A stretch of DNA of 64,000 nucleotides from Amycolatopsis sp. FBCC-B4732 (GCF_023008405.1 NZ_CP095376.1:830001-894000); one strand, 5' to 3'. Counted from the stretch's first letter, positions 35,481-44,261 are shown. A program made the numbers and translations. The notes: a model not told the origin generated them from the letters alone.

Positions 35481-36190
35481 CGCCGGCCAGGGATTTCTGG
35501 ACCTTCGAGCAGGACCAGGACATCACCATCGTGTGCCCACCGCTGCCGGAGGAATACCGGCGGTATCTCGCCTACGCCGATCCGGAGAGCGCCGACTTCG
35601 TTTCGTTGTACACCTATGCCGACCCTGATGCGCTGATCGAGCTGTTCGGCCACATCCGGGCCCGCAATCCCGAAGCCTTGGTCACTTTCCACACGGCCGA
35701 CGAGTTGAGCTCCCACCACTACACCGCCCACCTCATCGTGCTAGGCGGCGTCGATTGGAACTCGGTGACCCGGGACGTGCTCGAACGGGTCGATCTCCCC
35801 GTAGAGCAAGTCAGCAGAGACGACGACGCCGAACAAGGCGGCTTCCGGGTGCGGCAGAACGGCCGGTCGATCCTGGTGGAACCGCAGTTCGACGGTGGCC
35901 GCCTGGTGGAGGACGTTGCCCAGTTCTACCGCGGGATCAGCCCCTTCAACCGGAAACGGACCGTGACCGTGTGCAACGGCATGTACGGCCGCGGCACGCT
36001 CGGAGCGGTTCGCGCGCTGACGGACGTGCGGTTCCGCGACCGGAACGAGGCGTACGTGCGCGAGCGCTTCGGCGAAGCGGAGTCGTTCAGCATCATCAGC
36101 CGGGTGCCGGTCGTCGGCGGGCAGGGTCTGACGCCCGACTGGACGATCGAGGAGAACCGGCTGCACGAGTGGCCCGAGGCCGCCGGATGA
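35477..36190 (+). CDS. Regulator-family C-terminal domain without a DNA-binding part
   Basis: 237 residues from ATG 35477. FWTFEQDQDITIVCPPLPEE, then YADPESADFVSLYTYADPDALIEL and AHLIVLGGVDWNSVTRDVL, is a pattern I know from actinomycete proteins annotated as XRE-type regulators, where it follows a helix-turn-helix. No such motif exists upstream here. The later NGMYGRGTLGAVRALTDVRFRDRNEAYV suggests a nucleotide- or ligand-binding fold. It may work with the XRE protein at 31636 or be an enzyme in its own right. Its stop overlaps the glycosyltransferase start. Confidence 0.65.
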   Translation: MTPARDFWTFEQDQDITIVCPPLPEEYRRYLAYADPESADFVSLYTYADPDALIELFGHIRARNPEALVTFHTADELSSHHYTAHLIVLGGVDWNSVTRDVLERVDLPVEQVSRDDDAEQGGFRVRQNGRSILVEPQFDGGRLVEDVAQFYRGISPFNRKRTVTVCNGMYGRGTLGAVRALTDVRFRDRNEAYVRERFGEAESFSIISRVPVVGGQGLTPDWTIEENRLHEWPEAAG

Positions 36191-37353
36191 CCGCCCGGCA
36201 ATACCGGTCTCACCGGGGTCTGCTGGCCGCTTTCGACACCTTCGACGCGCCCCGTGCGGAGTTCGACGCGATCATCGTGCCCACCGGCCGCCCGGCCCCC
36301 TACCTGCGTCAGGCGATCGCCGCGGCCAGGGAACACGACGTCTTCCTGCTCCTGTTGTGCAGCAGGCGGTCCACCATCGCCAGCGCTGCGCTGGAGGCGA
36401 AGGGGGCGGGCGTCCGCGCGCTCGCCATCGACATCGACGAGGTGGACCCCGGGCTCGTGCCGCCGTTCGCCACGGATCAGCTCCTGCGGGAGACCCGGTT
36501 CCAGAGGCCGACCGACACCAGCTTCAAGCGGAACCTCGGCCTGCTCATCGCGGCGCTGGCCGGCTGGCAGCGGATCCTCTTCCTCGACGACGACATCGAC
36601 CTGCCGGACACCGCGGATCTCGGCGTCGCGGCCGGCCTGCTCGGCGAGTTCCCGGTCGTCGGGCTCGCCAACGCGGGAATGCCGGACAACTCCGTCGTGT
36701 GCCACGCGATCCGCGACGTCGGGCAAGCGCAAGACACCTTCATCGGTGGGGGCGCGCTCGCGGTCGGGGAAGCCGCGTTCGGCTCGTTCTTCCCCAACAT
36801 CTACAACGAAGACTGGTTCTTCCTGCTCGACGGCAGGGATCTGCGGCCGTCGGCGGTCACGGGGCTGGCGGTCCAGAAGCGCTACGATCCCTACCGGGAC
36901 GCCCGTCGCGCCCGTGGTGAAGAGCTGGGGGACACCCTGGCCGAGGGCGTGTTCGGGCTGTTCGACAGCCACCTCGGCCTCATGCACGCCGACGAGCGGT
37001 ACTGGCGGGAGTTCTTCGCCGACCGCCGCCGGATCATCCGCGAAACGATCGCACTGGTCCAGCGGTCGAAGATCGAAGCGGGCCTGCGCGCGCGGATGGT
37101 CGACTCGCTCAGAGCGGCGATCGGGCGCAGCGAGTTGATCACGCCGGAACTGTGCACGCGGTACCTCCGTGCCTGGCAAGCCGACTGCGTGCGCTGGCGG
37201 CGGCGGATCACCGAGCTTCGTCGGTACCACGGGGGTTCGGGCGTCGAGCAGGCCGTCGGGGTGCTCGACCTTCCTTCGTTCGCCCAGGCCGGTGTCGATG
37301 TCCGGGTCAGTACCGGGCGGCGCCGATCGGCGGCACCGGTGGCGCGGGTGTGA
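36187..37353 (+). CDS. GT-A-like glycosyltransferase
   Basis: 388 residues, ATGA overlap with the previous gene. The N-terminal half fits a nucleotide-diphospho-sugar transferase fold: FDAIIVPTGRPAPYLRQAI, a RILFLDDDIDLPD segment with an acidic metal-binding triplet near residue 140, and FIGGGALAVGEAAFGSFFPN, then NEDWFFLLDG, where the acceptor site would be. The C-terminal part is helical and Arg-rich. No membrane segments, so it is cytoplasmic. It could glycosylate the product of the other operon enzymes. Its end overlaps the convergent GNAT gene by 47 bases. Confidence 0.75.
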   Translation: MTARQYRSHRGLLAAFDTFDAPRAEFDAIIVPTGRPAPYLRQAIAAAREHDVFLLLLCSRRSTIASAALEAKGAGVRALAIDIDEVDPGLVPPFATDQLLRETRFQRPTDTSFKRNLGLLIAALAGWQRILFLDDDIDLPDTADLGVAAGLLGEFPVVGLANAGMPDNSVVCHAIRDVGQAQDTFIGGGALAVGEAAFGSFFPNIYNEDWFFLLDGRDLRPSAVTGLAVQKRYDPYRDARRARGEELGDTLAEGVFGLFDSHLGLMHADERYWREFFADRRRIIRETIALVQRSKIEAGLRARMVDSLRAAIGRSELITPELCTRYLRAWQADCVRWRRRITELRRYHGGSGVEQAVGVLDLPSFAQAGVDVRVSTGRRRSAAPVARV

Positions 37354-37855
37354 CCGGCACGAGGTCCTTGACCAGCACGTGACACCGTTCCGGCTCGTCC
37401 CGGAAACTGCCGTCCGGCAACACCGTGAGCGCGTAACAGGTCACTTCGTCGTGGCCCCAATCCCGGTAATCCAAGCGGCGGTAGAGGTGGGCCGCGGCCG
37501 TGTTGTCGGTGCGGACCGCCAGGGCCACCCGGTGGTGGCCGCTGCCGAAGAGGTACTCCTCCGCCGCGGCGACCAGGGCCCGGCCGATGCCGCGGTTGCG
37601 CAGCTCCGGCCGGACCTCGAGGTGGGTGAGCAGGGCGACCTCGGAGAGGTGCTGGCGGATCGGCGGTTCTTCGGCGGTTTCCAGCCACACGTACACGTGG
37701 CCTGCCGGGTGGCTGTCCAGCCACGCGAGGAGAAGCACACCGCGCCTTTGCCGCTGGCGCCTCAGCCGATCGGCGAAGTACCAGCCGGTGCCGAAGGCCG
37801 CGACGAACGATTCCAAGTTCGCGGAACGCGCCGGTCGGACCTGGGGTTCGGTCAT
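37307..37855 (-). CDS. GNAT-family N-acetyltransferase
   Basis: 182 residues. The acetyl-CoA-binding core is visible: VALLTHLEVRPELRNRGIGRALV (R-x-x-x-G-I-G) at about 73-95, then NTAAAHLYRRLDYRDWG. It would acetylate a small amine or a protein N-terminus. The Pro-rich C-terminal tail runs 47 bases into the 3' end of the convergent glycosyltransferase gene. Confidence 0.9.
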   Translation of the reverse strand: MTEPQVRPARSANLESFVAAFGTGWYFADRLRRQRQRRGVLLLAWLDSHPAGHVYVWLETAEEPPIRQHLSEVALLTHLEVRPELRNRGIGRALVAAAEEYLFGSGHHRVALAVRTDNTAAAHLYRRLDYRDWGHDEVTCYALTVLPDGSFRDEPERCHVLVKDLVPVTPAPPVPPIGAARY

Positions 37856-37899
37856 GGCTCCTCCCGTCCGCCCGGGCGCAAACCCGCTACCCGGGAACT

Positions 37900-39819
37900 C
37901 TACGCGGTCGCGGTCAGGTCGTAGACCGTTACACCGTCCACAGTGGACGCCTCATAGTGGTCGGCCACCCACTCCGCGATCTGCTGGGCCGCGTCCGAAC
38001 CCGTGCTGCCCTGCATCGTCATGCCCTCACCCAGGAAGTAGTGGATCCGGCCGGCAGCCACGTACTGCTGGAACTGCGCCAGCGTCGGATAAGGGTCGGT
38101 CCCGTTGAACCCACCCACCGCCATCACCGGCGCTCCGCTCGCCAGCTGGTAACCCGCCGCCGCGTTCGACAACACCGTTGCCGCTGTCCACGTGTACTGG
38201 GAGGCGTCCTTCTGCAGCAACGCCGTCAGGGAAGCGCCCGGCATCGTCGTGCTCAGCAGTGAGCCCGGGCCGCCGCCGCGGAAGCCGCCCGGGCCGCGGC
38301 CGCCGAAGCCCGATGAGGGGCCTGCCGACGGGATTGCGCCGCTGTGTGTCACCGATGCCGTGGCCAGGGTGTACGCGCCCGTTCCGGTCAATGTCGCGAC
38401 GAGGGCCAGGACGGCGACCGCGGACGCCGCCCAGCGGGTCAGGTGGGCTGCGAAGAACAGGGCCACCGCCGCCAGCAGGCCGCCCACCAGGATCGTCGGG
38501 GCCAGCCATGGCTGCCACGTCGAGCTCGACAGAACCAGGTACGCCGTGAGCGCTGTCAGGGCCATGCCGCCGCTGAGCAGGCCCGATGCCGTCGGGCGGG
38601 AACGCAGGCGCCACAGCTGGACCGCCGCCGTGCCGACCAGCGCCGCGATCGGCGGGGCCAGTGCGACCGTGTAGTACGGGTGGATGATGCCGCCCATGTA
38701 GCTGAACACCAGCGCCGTCACCAGGAGCCAGCCGCCCCAGAGGACCAGGGCCGTGCGGGAGCGGTCCGTGCGCGGGGCGTGGCGGGTGAACCACAGGCCC
38801 GCGCCCAGCGCCAGCACGGCCGCCGGCAGCAGCCACGCGATGCCGCCCGCCATTTCGCTGCCGAACAGCCTGGTCAGGCCGGTCGAGCCCCAGCCGCGGC
38901 CGGCGCCGCCGCCGACGCTGCCCACCTCGTCGCCCGTGATGCGGCCGAAGCCGTTGTAGCCGAAGACCAGTTCCCACAGGGAGTTCGTCTGGGAGCCGCC
39001 GATGAACGGGCGCTCGGCGGCCGGCCAGAGCGCGACCACCACCAGGTACCAGCCGGCCGCCGCGACCGTGGCAAGCAACGCGCCCAGCAGGTGCAGCAGC
39101 CGCTTGCCCAGCGACACCGGCGCCGCGATCAGGTAGGCGAGCGCGAACGCCGGGAGCACCAGGAACGCCTGCAGCATCTTCGCCAGGAAGCCGAACCCCA
39201 CCGCGACGCCGGCCAGCGCGAGCCAGCGCGGGCTCGCCTTCTCGGCGGCGCGGACCACACAGTACGCGGCGGCGACCAGGAGCAGCACCAGCAGCGCGTC
39301 GGGGTTGTCGAAGCGGAACATCAGCGCGGCGGCCGGGGTCAGCGCCAGCACGAGCCCGGCGAGCAGGCCCGCGGCCGGGCCGGACGTGCGGCGGACCGCC
39401 GCGTGCAGCAGCCAGACCGAGCCCACGCCCATCAGCGCCTGCGGTACCAGGATGCTCCACGCGTTGACGCCGAACACCCGCGCCGAGAGCCCCATGACCC
39501 ACAGCGCCGCCGGGGTCTTGTCGACCGTGATCGCGTTCGCCGCGTCGCTGGAGCCGAAGAACAGCGCCTTCCAGCTCTCCGAACCCGCCTGGGCGGCCGC
39601 CGAGTAGAAGGCGTTCGCCCAGCCGGACGCGCCGAGGCCCCAGAGGTACAGCACCGCTGTGCCGAGCAGGAGGACGGCCAGCGCGGGCCGGTGCCAGGTC
39701 GAGCGGGCGGGCACAAGAGGGGCCACTGCGGTTTCGCGTGACGCTACACCGGCTTTTCGGGGGTTCCGGGTGGCGGAGCCCCCGGCCCGGGGCGAAGCCC
39801 CGGATGTCACAGCGGTCAT
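37900..39819 (-). CDS. Polytopic mannosyltransferase-like protein (PMT/ArnT family), paralogue 2
   Basis: 639 residues, the same architecture as the protein at 27112: about a dozen helices, WANAFYSAAAQAG and VDKTPAALWVMG in the first loop, a Gly-rich loop (GSVGGGAGRGWG) and a soluble C-terminal domain with MAVGGFNGTDPYPTLAQF. The ATG lies 4 bases after the sensor-kinase stop, so it is co-transcribed with it. Codons 5-21 come from the 49-bp palindromic element, giving an odd SGASPRAGGSATRNPR leader not seen in paralogue 1. The element is in frame here and the protein is intact. Confidence 0.9.
   Translation of the reverse strand: MTAVTSGASPRAGGSATRNPRKAGVASRETAVAPLVPARSTWHRPALAVLLLGTAVLYLWGLGASGWANAFYSAAAQAGSESWKALFFGSSDAANAITVDKTPAALWVMGLSARVFGVNAWSILVPQALMGVGSVWLLHAAVRRTSGPAAGLLAGLVLALTPAAALMFRFDNPDALLVLLLVAAAYCVVRAAEKASPRWLALAGVAVGFGFLAKMLQAFLVLPAFALAYLIAAPVSLGKRLLHLLGALLATVAAAGWYLVVVALWPAAERPFIGGSQTNSLWELVFGYNGFGRITGDEVGSVGGGAGRGWGSTGLTRLFGSEMAGGIAWLLPAAVLALGAGLWFTRHAPRTDRSRTALVLWGGWLLVTALVFSYMGGIIHPYYTVALAPPIAALVGTAAVQLWRLRSRPTASGLLSGGMALTALTAYLVLSSSTWQPWLAPTILVGGLLAAVALFFAAHLTRWAASAVAVLALVATLTGTGAYTLATASVTHSGAIPSAGPSSGFGGRGPGGFRGGGPGSLLSTTMPGASLTALLQKDASQYTWTAATVLSNAAAGYQLASGAPVMAVGGFNGTDPYPTLAQFQQYVAAGRIHYFLGEGMTMQGSTGSDAAQQIAEWVADHYEASTVDGVTVYDLTATA
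39758..39806 (-). repeat. 49-bp palindromic element, copy B (inside the N-terminus of paralogue 2)
   Basis: Identical over all 49 bases to copy A at 24510-24558, in the opposite orientation on the chromosome. It is read in the same frame as the first half of the SARP gene, so both proteins carry the same short SGASPRAGGSATRNPR segment despite having nothing else in common. Confidence 0.9.
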
Positions 39820-39823
39820 GAGG

Positions 39824-41359
39824 TCAGCTTCCGGTGCCGAGCTGGGGCCGGGTTGTGCCGATGCTGTGCACTCGCTGTGCGGGCACGGCCACGGGGAGGC
39901 GCACCGCGAACTCCGTCCGCCCGGGACGGCTGTGCACCTCGATGCTGCCGTGGTGGGCGAGCACGACCGCGGACGCGATCGCCATGCCGAGCCCCGTGCT
40001 GCCGGCGTTGCGGGAGCGCGACGAATCGCCGCGTGCGAACCGTTCGAAGACTTCGGGGAGCAGGTCCGGGTCGATGCCGGGGCCGTTGTCGGTCACCGTG
40101 AGCACCGCGCTGCCGTCGACCGAGCGGGCCAGGGCCGTCACCACCGTGGTGCCGGGCGGCGTGTGCGTGCGGGCGTTGGCCAGCAGGTTCGCCAGGACCT
40201 GGTGCAGGCGCTGGACGTCGCCGTGCACGAGGACCGGGTCCGGGGGCAGCTCCAGGAGCCAGCGGTGGCCGCGGCCGGCGACCTGGGCGTCGCCGACCGC
40301 GTCGGCGACCAGCCGGGTGAGGTCGACTTCGCGGACGTCGAGCGGGCGGCCCGCGTCGAGCCGTGCGAGCAGGAGGAGGTCCTCGACGAGCGCCGACATC
40401 CGGACGGCCTCGGACTGGATCCGGCCCATCGAGTGCGCGACATCGGGCGGCACCAGCGCGCTGCCGCGGGCGGCCAGCTCGGCGTACCCGCGGATGGCGG
40501 CCAGCGGCGTCCGCAGCTCGTGGCTGGCGTCGGCGACGAACTGGCGGACGCGGATCTCGCTGTCCTGGCGGGCTTCGAGGGCCTGGGCGACGTGGCCCAG
40601 CATCAGGTTGAGCGCCGAGCCGACCTGCCCGACCTCGGTGCGCGGGTCGGTGTCGGCCTCCGGGACGCGGATGGACAGCGCGACCTGGCCGCGGTCGAGC
40701 GGCAGCTCGGTCACGCGCCCCGCGGTGGCCGCGACGCGGTCGAGGGGGCGCAGCGTGCGGCGGACCGCGAACGCGCCGAGGAAGGCCGCGCCGAGGACGC
40801 CCGCGGCGGCGACGCCGAAGAGGATCAGCCCGACGGTGACGAGCGTGGCGGTGACCGGCGCCATCGGCAGGCCGGTGACCACGACTTCGCCGGTCCCGGT
40901 GACCGGCAGCGCCATCAGCCGGTACTCGCCGAGGTCGTCGAACGACACCGTGTGCGGCCTGCCGTCGGCGGGCACCGAGAGCATGACGGCCTGCTGGGCC
41001 GCCGAAAGCCGCAGGCGGTCGCCGTGCTCGGAGATGCTGTCGTCGTGGACGAGCCGCCGCTGCGCGTCGAAGGTGCCGCTGACCGTGCCCACGTTCTGCC
41101 CGAGCGGGTGCTGGCCCTGGTCCTCGGGTGGCCCGGCGTCCTGCGGGCGGGCGTTGCTCGCGAAGACGAGGGAGCGGGTCGCGGCGGCGGACAGCTGCTG
41201 GTCGACTTGGCGGGTGAGGAAGACGTCGAGCGCGAATTCGCTGACGACGCCGACGATCAGGCACACCACGGTGAGCAGCACGACCATCGACCCGGTCAGC
41301 TTCGCGCGCAGCGAAAGCCGCCCCCGGCGGGGGCGTGACGAGACGGTTCGCGCGGCCAT
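39824..41359 (-). CDS. Two-component sensor histidine kinase without an adjacent response regulator
   Basis: 511 residues. One membrane helix at about 20-45 (LTGSMVVLLTVVCLIVGVV), an extracytoplasmic sensor region to about 168, a second helix (VTVGLILFGVAAAGVLGAAFL), and a HAMP segment at about 197-265. The phospho-acceptor is His280 in DASHELRTPLAAIRGY. The ATPase has NLLANARTH, VTDNGPGIDPDLL and GSTGLGMAIA. A response regulator gene usually precedes such kinases, but here only 177 bases and then a gene on the other strand are found. It is co-transcribed with the mannosyltransferase. Confidence 0.93.
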   Translation of the reverse strand: MAARTVSSRPRRGRLSLRAKLTGSMVVLLTVVCLIVGVVSEFALDVFLTRQVDQQLSAAATRSLVFASNARPQDAGPPEDQGQHPLGQNVGTVSGTFDAQRRLVHDDSISEHGDRLRLSAAQQAVMLSVPADGRPHTVSFDDLGEYRLMALPVTGTGEVVVTGLPMAPVTATLVTVGLILFGVAAAGVLGAAFLGAFAVRRTLRPLDRVAATAGRVTELPLDRGQVALSIRVPEADTDPRTEVGQVGSALNLMLGHVAQALEARQDSEIRVRQFVADASHELRTPLAAIRGYAELAARGSALVPPDVAHSMGRIQSEAVRMSALVEDLLLLARLDAGRPLDVREVDLTRLVADAVGDAQVAGRGHRWLLELPPDPVLVHGDVQRLHQVLANLLANARTHTPPGTTVVTALARSVDGSAVLTVTDNGPGIDPDLLPEVFERFARGDSSRSRNAGSTGLGMAIASAVVLAHHGSIEVHSRPGRTEFAVRLPVAVPAQRVHSIGTTRPQLGTGS

Positions 41360-41536
41360 GGGTCCAGCGTCCGGCCGGGCCGTGTGTGCGGCTTGTGTGC
41401 TGCCTGTGAGGCGGCTGTGCGGTGGCGGCCGCGGCGATTCCGCCGGTCACAGGAACGGCTGACGGCGGGCACAGTCCGCGCACAGCGTGGGGCCGCACCG
41501 TGGATCGCACCGAAGGATCTCGTTAGGAGCACCACG

Positions 41537-42079
41537 ATGACCACACCGCAGGCACCGTCCACACCGGACCGGACGTGGGGCGCCGCGCCCGCACCGGGCA
41601 CGCCGCCGCGGGCGGGCTGGTCCCCGGGCAAGAAGATCGCGGCGGGCGCCGTCGCGGCCGTGATCGTGGCCGGCGGGGGAGCGGCGGTCTGGGCCGCTTC
41701 GTCGTCCTCGGCGGCCACCGGCACGGCCGCGGGGCCGGGCGGCATGAACGGCGGTCCGGGCGGCAGCGGCGGCCTGGGTTCGGCCCTGCACGGCGAGTAC
41801 GTGTCCTCGGACGGGAACGGCGGCTACGTCACGAAGCTCATGCAGACGGGCGAGGTGACGGAGCTGAGCGCGACGTCGCTGACGGCGAAGAGCGACGACG
41901 GCTTCTCGAAGACGTACACGATCACGTCGGCGCAGGCGACGGGACTGGCGACGGGCGACACGATCACGGTGGTGGCCACGGAGTCGGGCACCACGGCGAC
42001 GGCGACGTCGGTGACCGAAGGCCAGACGGGCGCCCAGCCCGGCGGTGGTCAGGGAACCCCGCCCACCCGGACCGGCTGA
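41537..42079 (+). CDS. Membrane-anchored protein with a small beta-rich outer domain
   Basis: 180 residues from ATG 41537 (TAGGAGC upstream). A Pro/Ala-rich cytoplasmic start, one membrane helix (KIAAGAVAAVIVAGGGAAVWAA) and a Gly-rich linker lead to a compact domain (GGYVTKLMQTGEVTELS, TGLATGDTITVVATESG) that resembles the small beta-barrel DUF5666-like repeats. Divergent from the sensor kinase gene. It may be an accessory or target of that kinase, which is only inferred from position. Confidence 0.7.
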   Translation: MTTPQAPSTPDRTWGAAPAPGTPPRAGWSPGKKIAAGAVAAVIVAGGGAAVWAASSSSAATGTAAGPGGMNGGPGGSGGLGSALHGEYVSSDGNGGYVTKLMQTGEVTELSATSLTAKSDDGFSKTYTITSAQATGLATGDTITVVATESGTTATATSVTEGQTGAQPGGGQGTPPTRTG

Positions 42080-42100
42080 CGGCGTGGCGGCGCCGGGGGG

Positions 42101-44197
42101 TCAGCGGCGGTCGTAGTCGACCGCGACCTCCGGGGTCGTCGCCCTCGACCGGCACGTCAGGATCCGGTTCGCCGCCGCGTCGTCCTCCGTCAGGGCGTAG
42201 CGGACGTCCATCTCGACCTGGCCGTGCAGCAGCGTCGCCTGGCACGTCCCGCACGCGCCGCCCGTGCACGAGTACGGGACCTCGAAGCCCGCGCGCAGGG
42301 CCGCGTCCAGGACCGTTTCCCCGGCGGCCGCCGGAATGGACGTCGTCCGGCCGCCCAGGGTCACCGCCACCGCGGCCGGGGCGCCCGCCGGGTCGCGCAG
42401 CGGGGCCGCGCCGCGGAACAGTTCGAAGTGGACGTTCTCCTCCGGGACGTCCGCGTCCGCCAGCGTGCGGCGGGCCAGATCCGTGAGGCCCCGCGGGCCG
42501 CACAGGAACCACTCGTCGACCTTCGCCGGGTGCAGGCGGTTCTGCAGGAGCGCGCGCAGCCGCGTGCCGTCGAGGCGGCCGCGCTGGTAGCGCTCGTGGG
42601 AAATGGCCAGTGCTTCGCCGACGACGTCGAACTGGCGGGGCCGGTGCGCGTGCAGGTCCGGGTCGCGCTCGTCGGTGCGGTAGTGCACGACGTGCAGGCG
42701 GCCGCCGAAGCCCTCGGCCAGTGCGCTCAGCTCCCGCGCGAACATCGTGGTCGCGCCGGAGGTGTTGACGTACAGCAGCGTCGCCTTGCTGTGCGGCTCC
42801 GCCGACAGCGTGCTGACCAGGATGGACAGCACCGGCGTGATGCCGCTGCCCGCGGCCAGCGCCACGTAGTGCGCGGTCCGCGCAGGGTCCGGGGTGTGCG
42901 TGAACCCGCCCGACGGCGGCAGGACGTCGAGGAAGTCGCCCTCGGCCAGCGCCGTGGTCGCGTGGCTCGAGAACGCGCCGCCGGGACGCCGCTTCACCGC
43001 GATCCGCAGCTCACCGGACGTCGCGGGCGCGCAGATCGAGTACGTCCGCCGCACCGGCAGCCCGTCGAGCACCGCGCGGACCGCCACGTGCTGGCCGGGT
43101 GTGAACCGGAACTCGTCCTTGAGCTGCGGCGGGACGTAGAACGTGAGCGCGACGGCGTCCGCGGTCAGCTGCCGGACTTCGCGCACCCGCAGCCGGTGGA
43201 AGCGGCTCGGGCCGAGCGGCGGCGAGGCCGGAGCGGGCACCACGACCTCGGGTTCGGTTTCGAGCCCGGCCGCCGCCAGGTACTCCGCCGCGGTCAGCTC
43301 GCGGCCCCACGCGGTGCTCAGCGGGACGTCCCTGGTCAAGTAGGCCTCGCGGTTCTCCAGCCAGACCCGCCGGTACCGGTGGAACGGGACGGCGGGGTGC
43401 AGGTGGTGCACCAGGTGCAGGTTCTGGGCGAGCAGCACCGGGGTCAGCAGCCGGTCGAGCCCGACGCGCACCCGGGTGGTGCCGAAGCGGCCCTCCGGTC
43501 CCGCGGCGGGCAGGCCGTGGTGCGGCAGCCAGCCGAACGACCACGCGAGCAGGCCCAGCCCGAGCCGCTGCGGCAGCAGGTACACCAGCACCAGTTCGAC
43601 GCCGTGGCCGCTCGTGACCAGTGCCGCCGCGGCCGTCAGCGCCGTGGCCAGCACCACCAGCGTCTCGGCCAGCTCGTGCGGTGGCCGCGACCGCAGCCGG
43701 GCGAAGTAGCAGCGCGCGTAGGAGATGTCGAGGGTCAGCCAGCGCAGCGGCAGCTGCCAGCGCGGGCCCCGCGAGGTCCACGCGTCCGGGTCGGCGTGCG
43801 CCGAAGCGTTGGTGTGGCGGTGGTGCAGCCCGTGGACGAACCGCAGCGAGGGGAAGGAGGCGTAGGCCGCGACGAACGGGACCGCCAGCCGCCCGAGCAC
43901 CTCGTTGACCCAGGTCAGCTTCCCCGCCGAGTGGTGGGCCGATTCGTGGACCACGGTGTACATCGCGAAGGTGACCACGGTGTTCAGCAGCACGGTCACC
44001 ACCGCCGGCACGAGTCCCGCCAGCAGCAGCCACGTCGCGGTGGCCCACACCGCCGCGCCGCCGGCGAACAGCAGCAGCGCCGGCACCGAGACGGCGGGCA
44101 GGCAGACGCGGGGCGCGGGCACGACGGCGCGGGCCGTCCACTCCCCGGTCGGCGCCACGGCGACCCGGCCGTGCTGCTGGGTGAGGGCGACGGGCAT
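42101..44197 (-). CDS. Fatty-acid-desaturase-like domain fused to a ferredoxin reductase and a 2Fe-2S ferredoxin
   Basis: 698 residues. Residues 1-320 are a membrane di-iron desaturase/hydroxylase domain with histidine boxes HESAHH (84-89), HGLHHRHTN (122-130) and HLVHHLHP (near 267). From about 335 follows a flavin reductase (PGQHVAVRAVL, RRTYSICAP, AAGSGITPVLSIL, EWFLCGPRGL). Last is a plant-type 2Fe-2S domain (YSCTGGACGTCQATL, ILTCRSRA). So electrons from NAD(P)H pass inside one chain to the di-iron site. It should desaturate or hydroxylate a lipid at the membrane. Divergent from a TetR gene that probably controls it. Confidence 0.92.
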   Translation of the reverse strand: MPVALTQQHGRVAVAPTGEWTARAVVPAPRVCLPAVSVPALLLFAGGAAVWATATWLLLAGLVPAVVTVLLNTVVTFAMYTVVHESAHHSAGKLTWVNEVLGRLAVPFVAAYASFPSLRFVHGLHHRHTNASAHADPDAWTSRGPRWQLPLRWLTLDISYARCYFARLRSRPPHELAETLVVLATALTAAAALVTSGHGVELVLVYLLPQRLGLGLLAWSFGWLPHHGLPAAGPEGRFGTTRVRVGLDRLLTPVLLAQNLHLVHHLHPAVPFHRYRRVWLENREAYLTRDVPLSTAWGRELTAAEYLAAAGLETEPEVVVPAPASPPLGPSRFHRLRVREVRQLTADAVALTFYVPPQLKDEFRFTPGQHVAVRAVLDGLPVRRTYSICAPATSGELRIAVKRRPGGAFSSHATTALAEGDFLDVLPPSGGFTHTPDPARTAHYVALAAGSGITPVLSILVSTLSAEPHSKATLLYVNTSGATTMFARELSALAEGFGGRLHVVHYRTDERDPDLHAHRPRQFDVVGEALAISHERYQRGRLDGTRLRALLQNRLHPAKVDEWFLCGPRGLTDLARRTLADADVPEENVHFELFRGAAPLRDPAGAPAAVAVTLGGRTTSIPAAAGETVLDAALRAGFEVPYSCTGGACGTCQATLLHGQVEMDVRYALTEDDAAANRILTCRSRATTPEVAVDYDRR

Positions 44198-44261
44198 CGA
44201 GTGGTCTCCTCGGTCGAGAAGCTCCTGGCGAGGCGGGAGTCACCGTAGACAACCCTGACCG

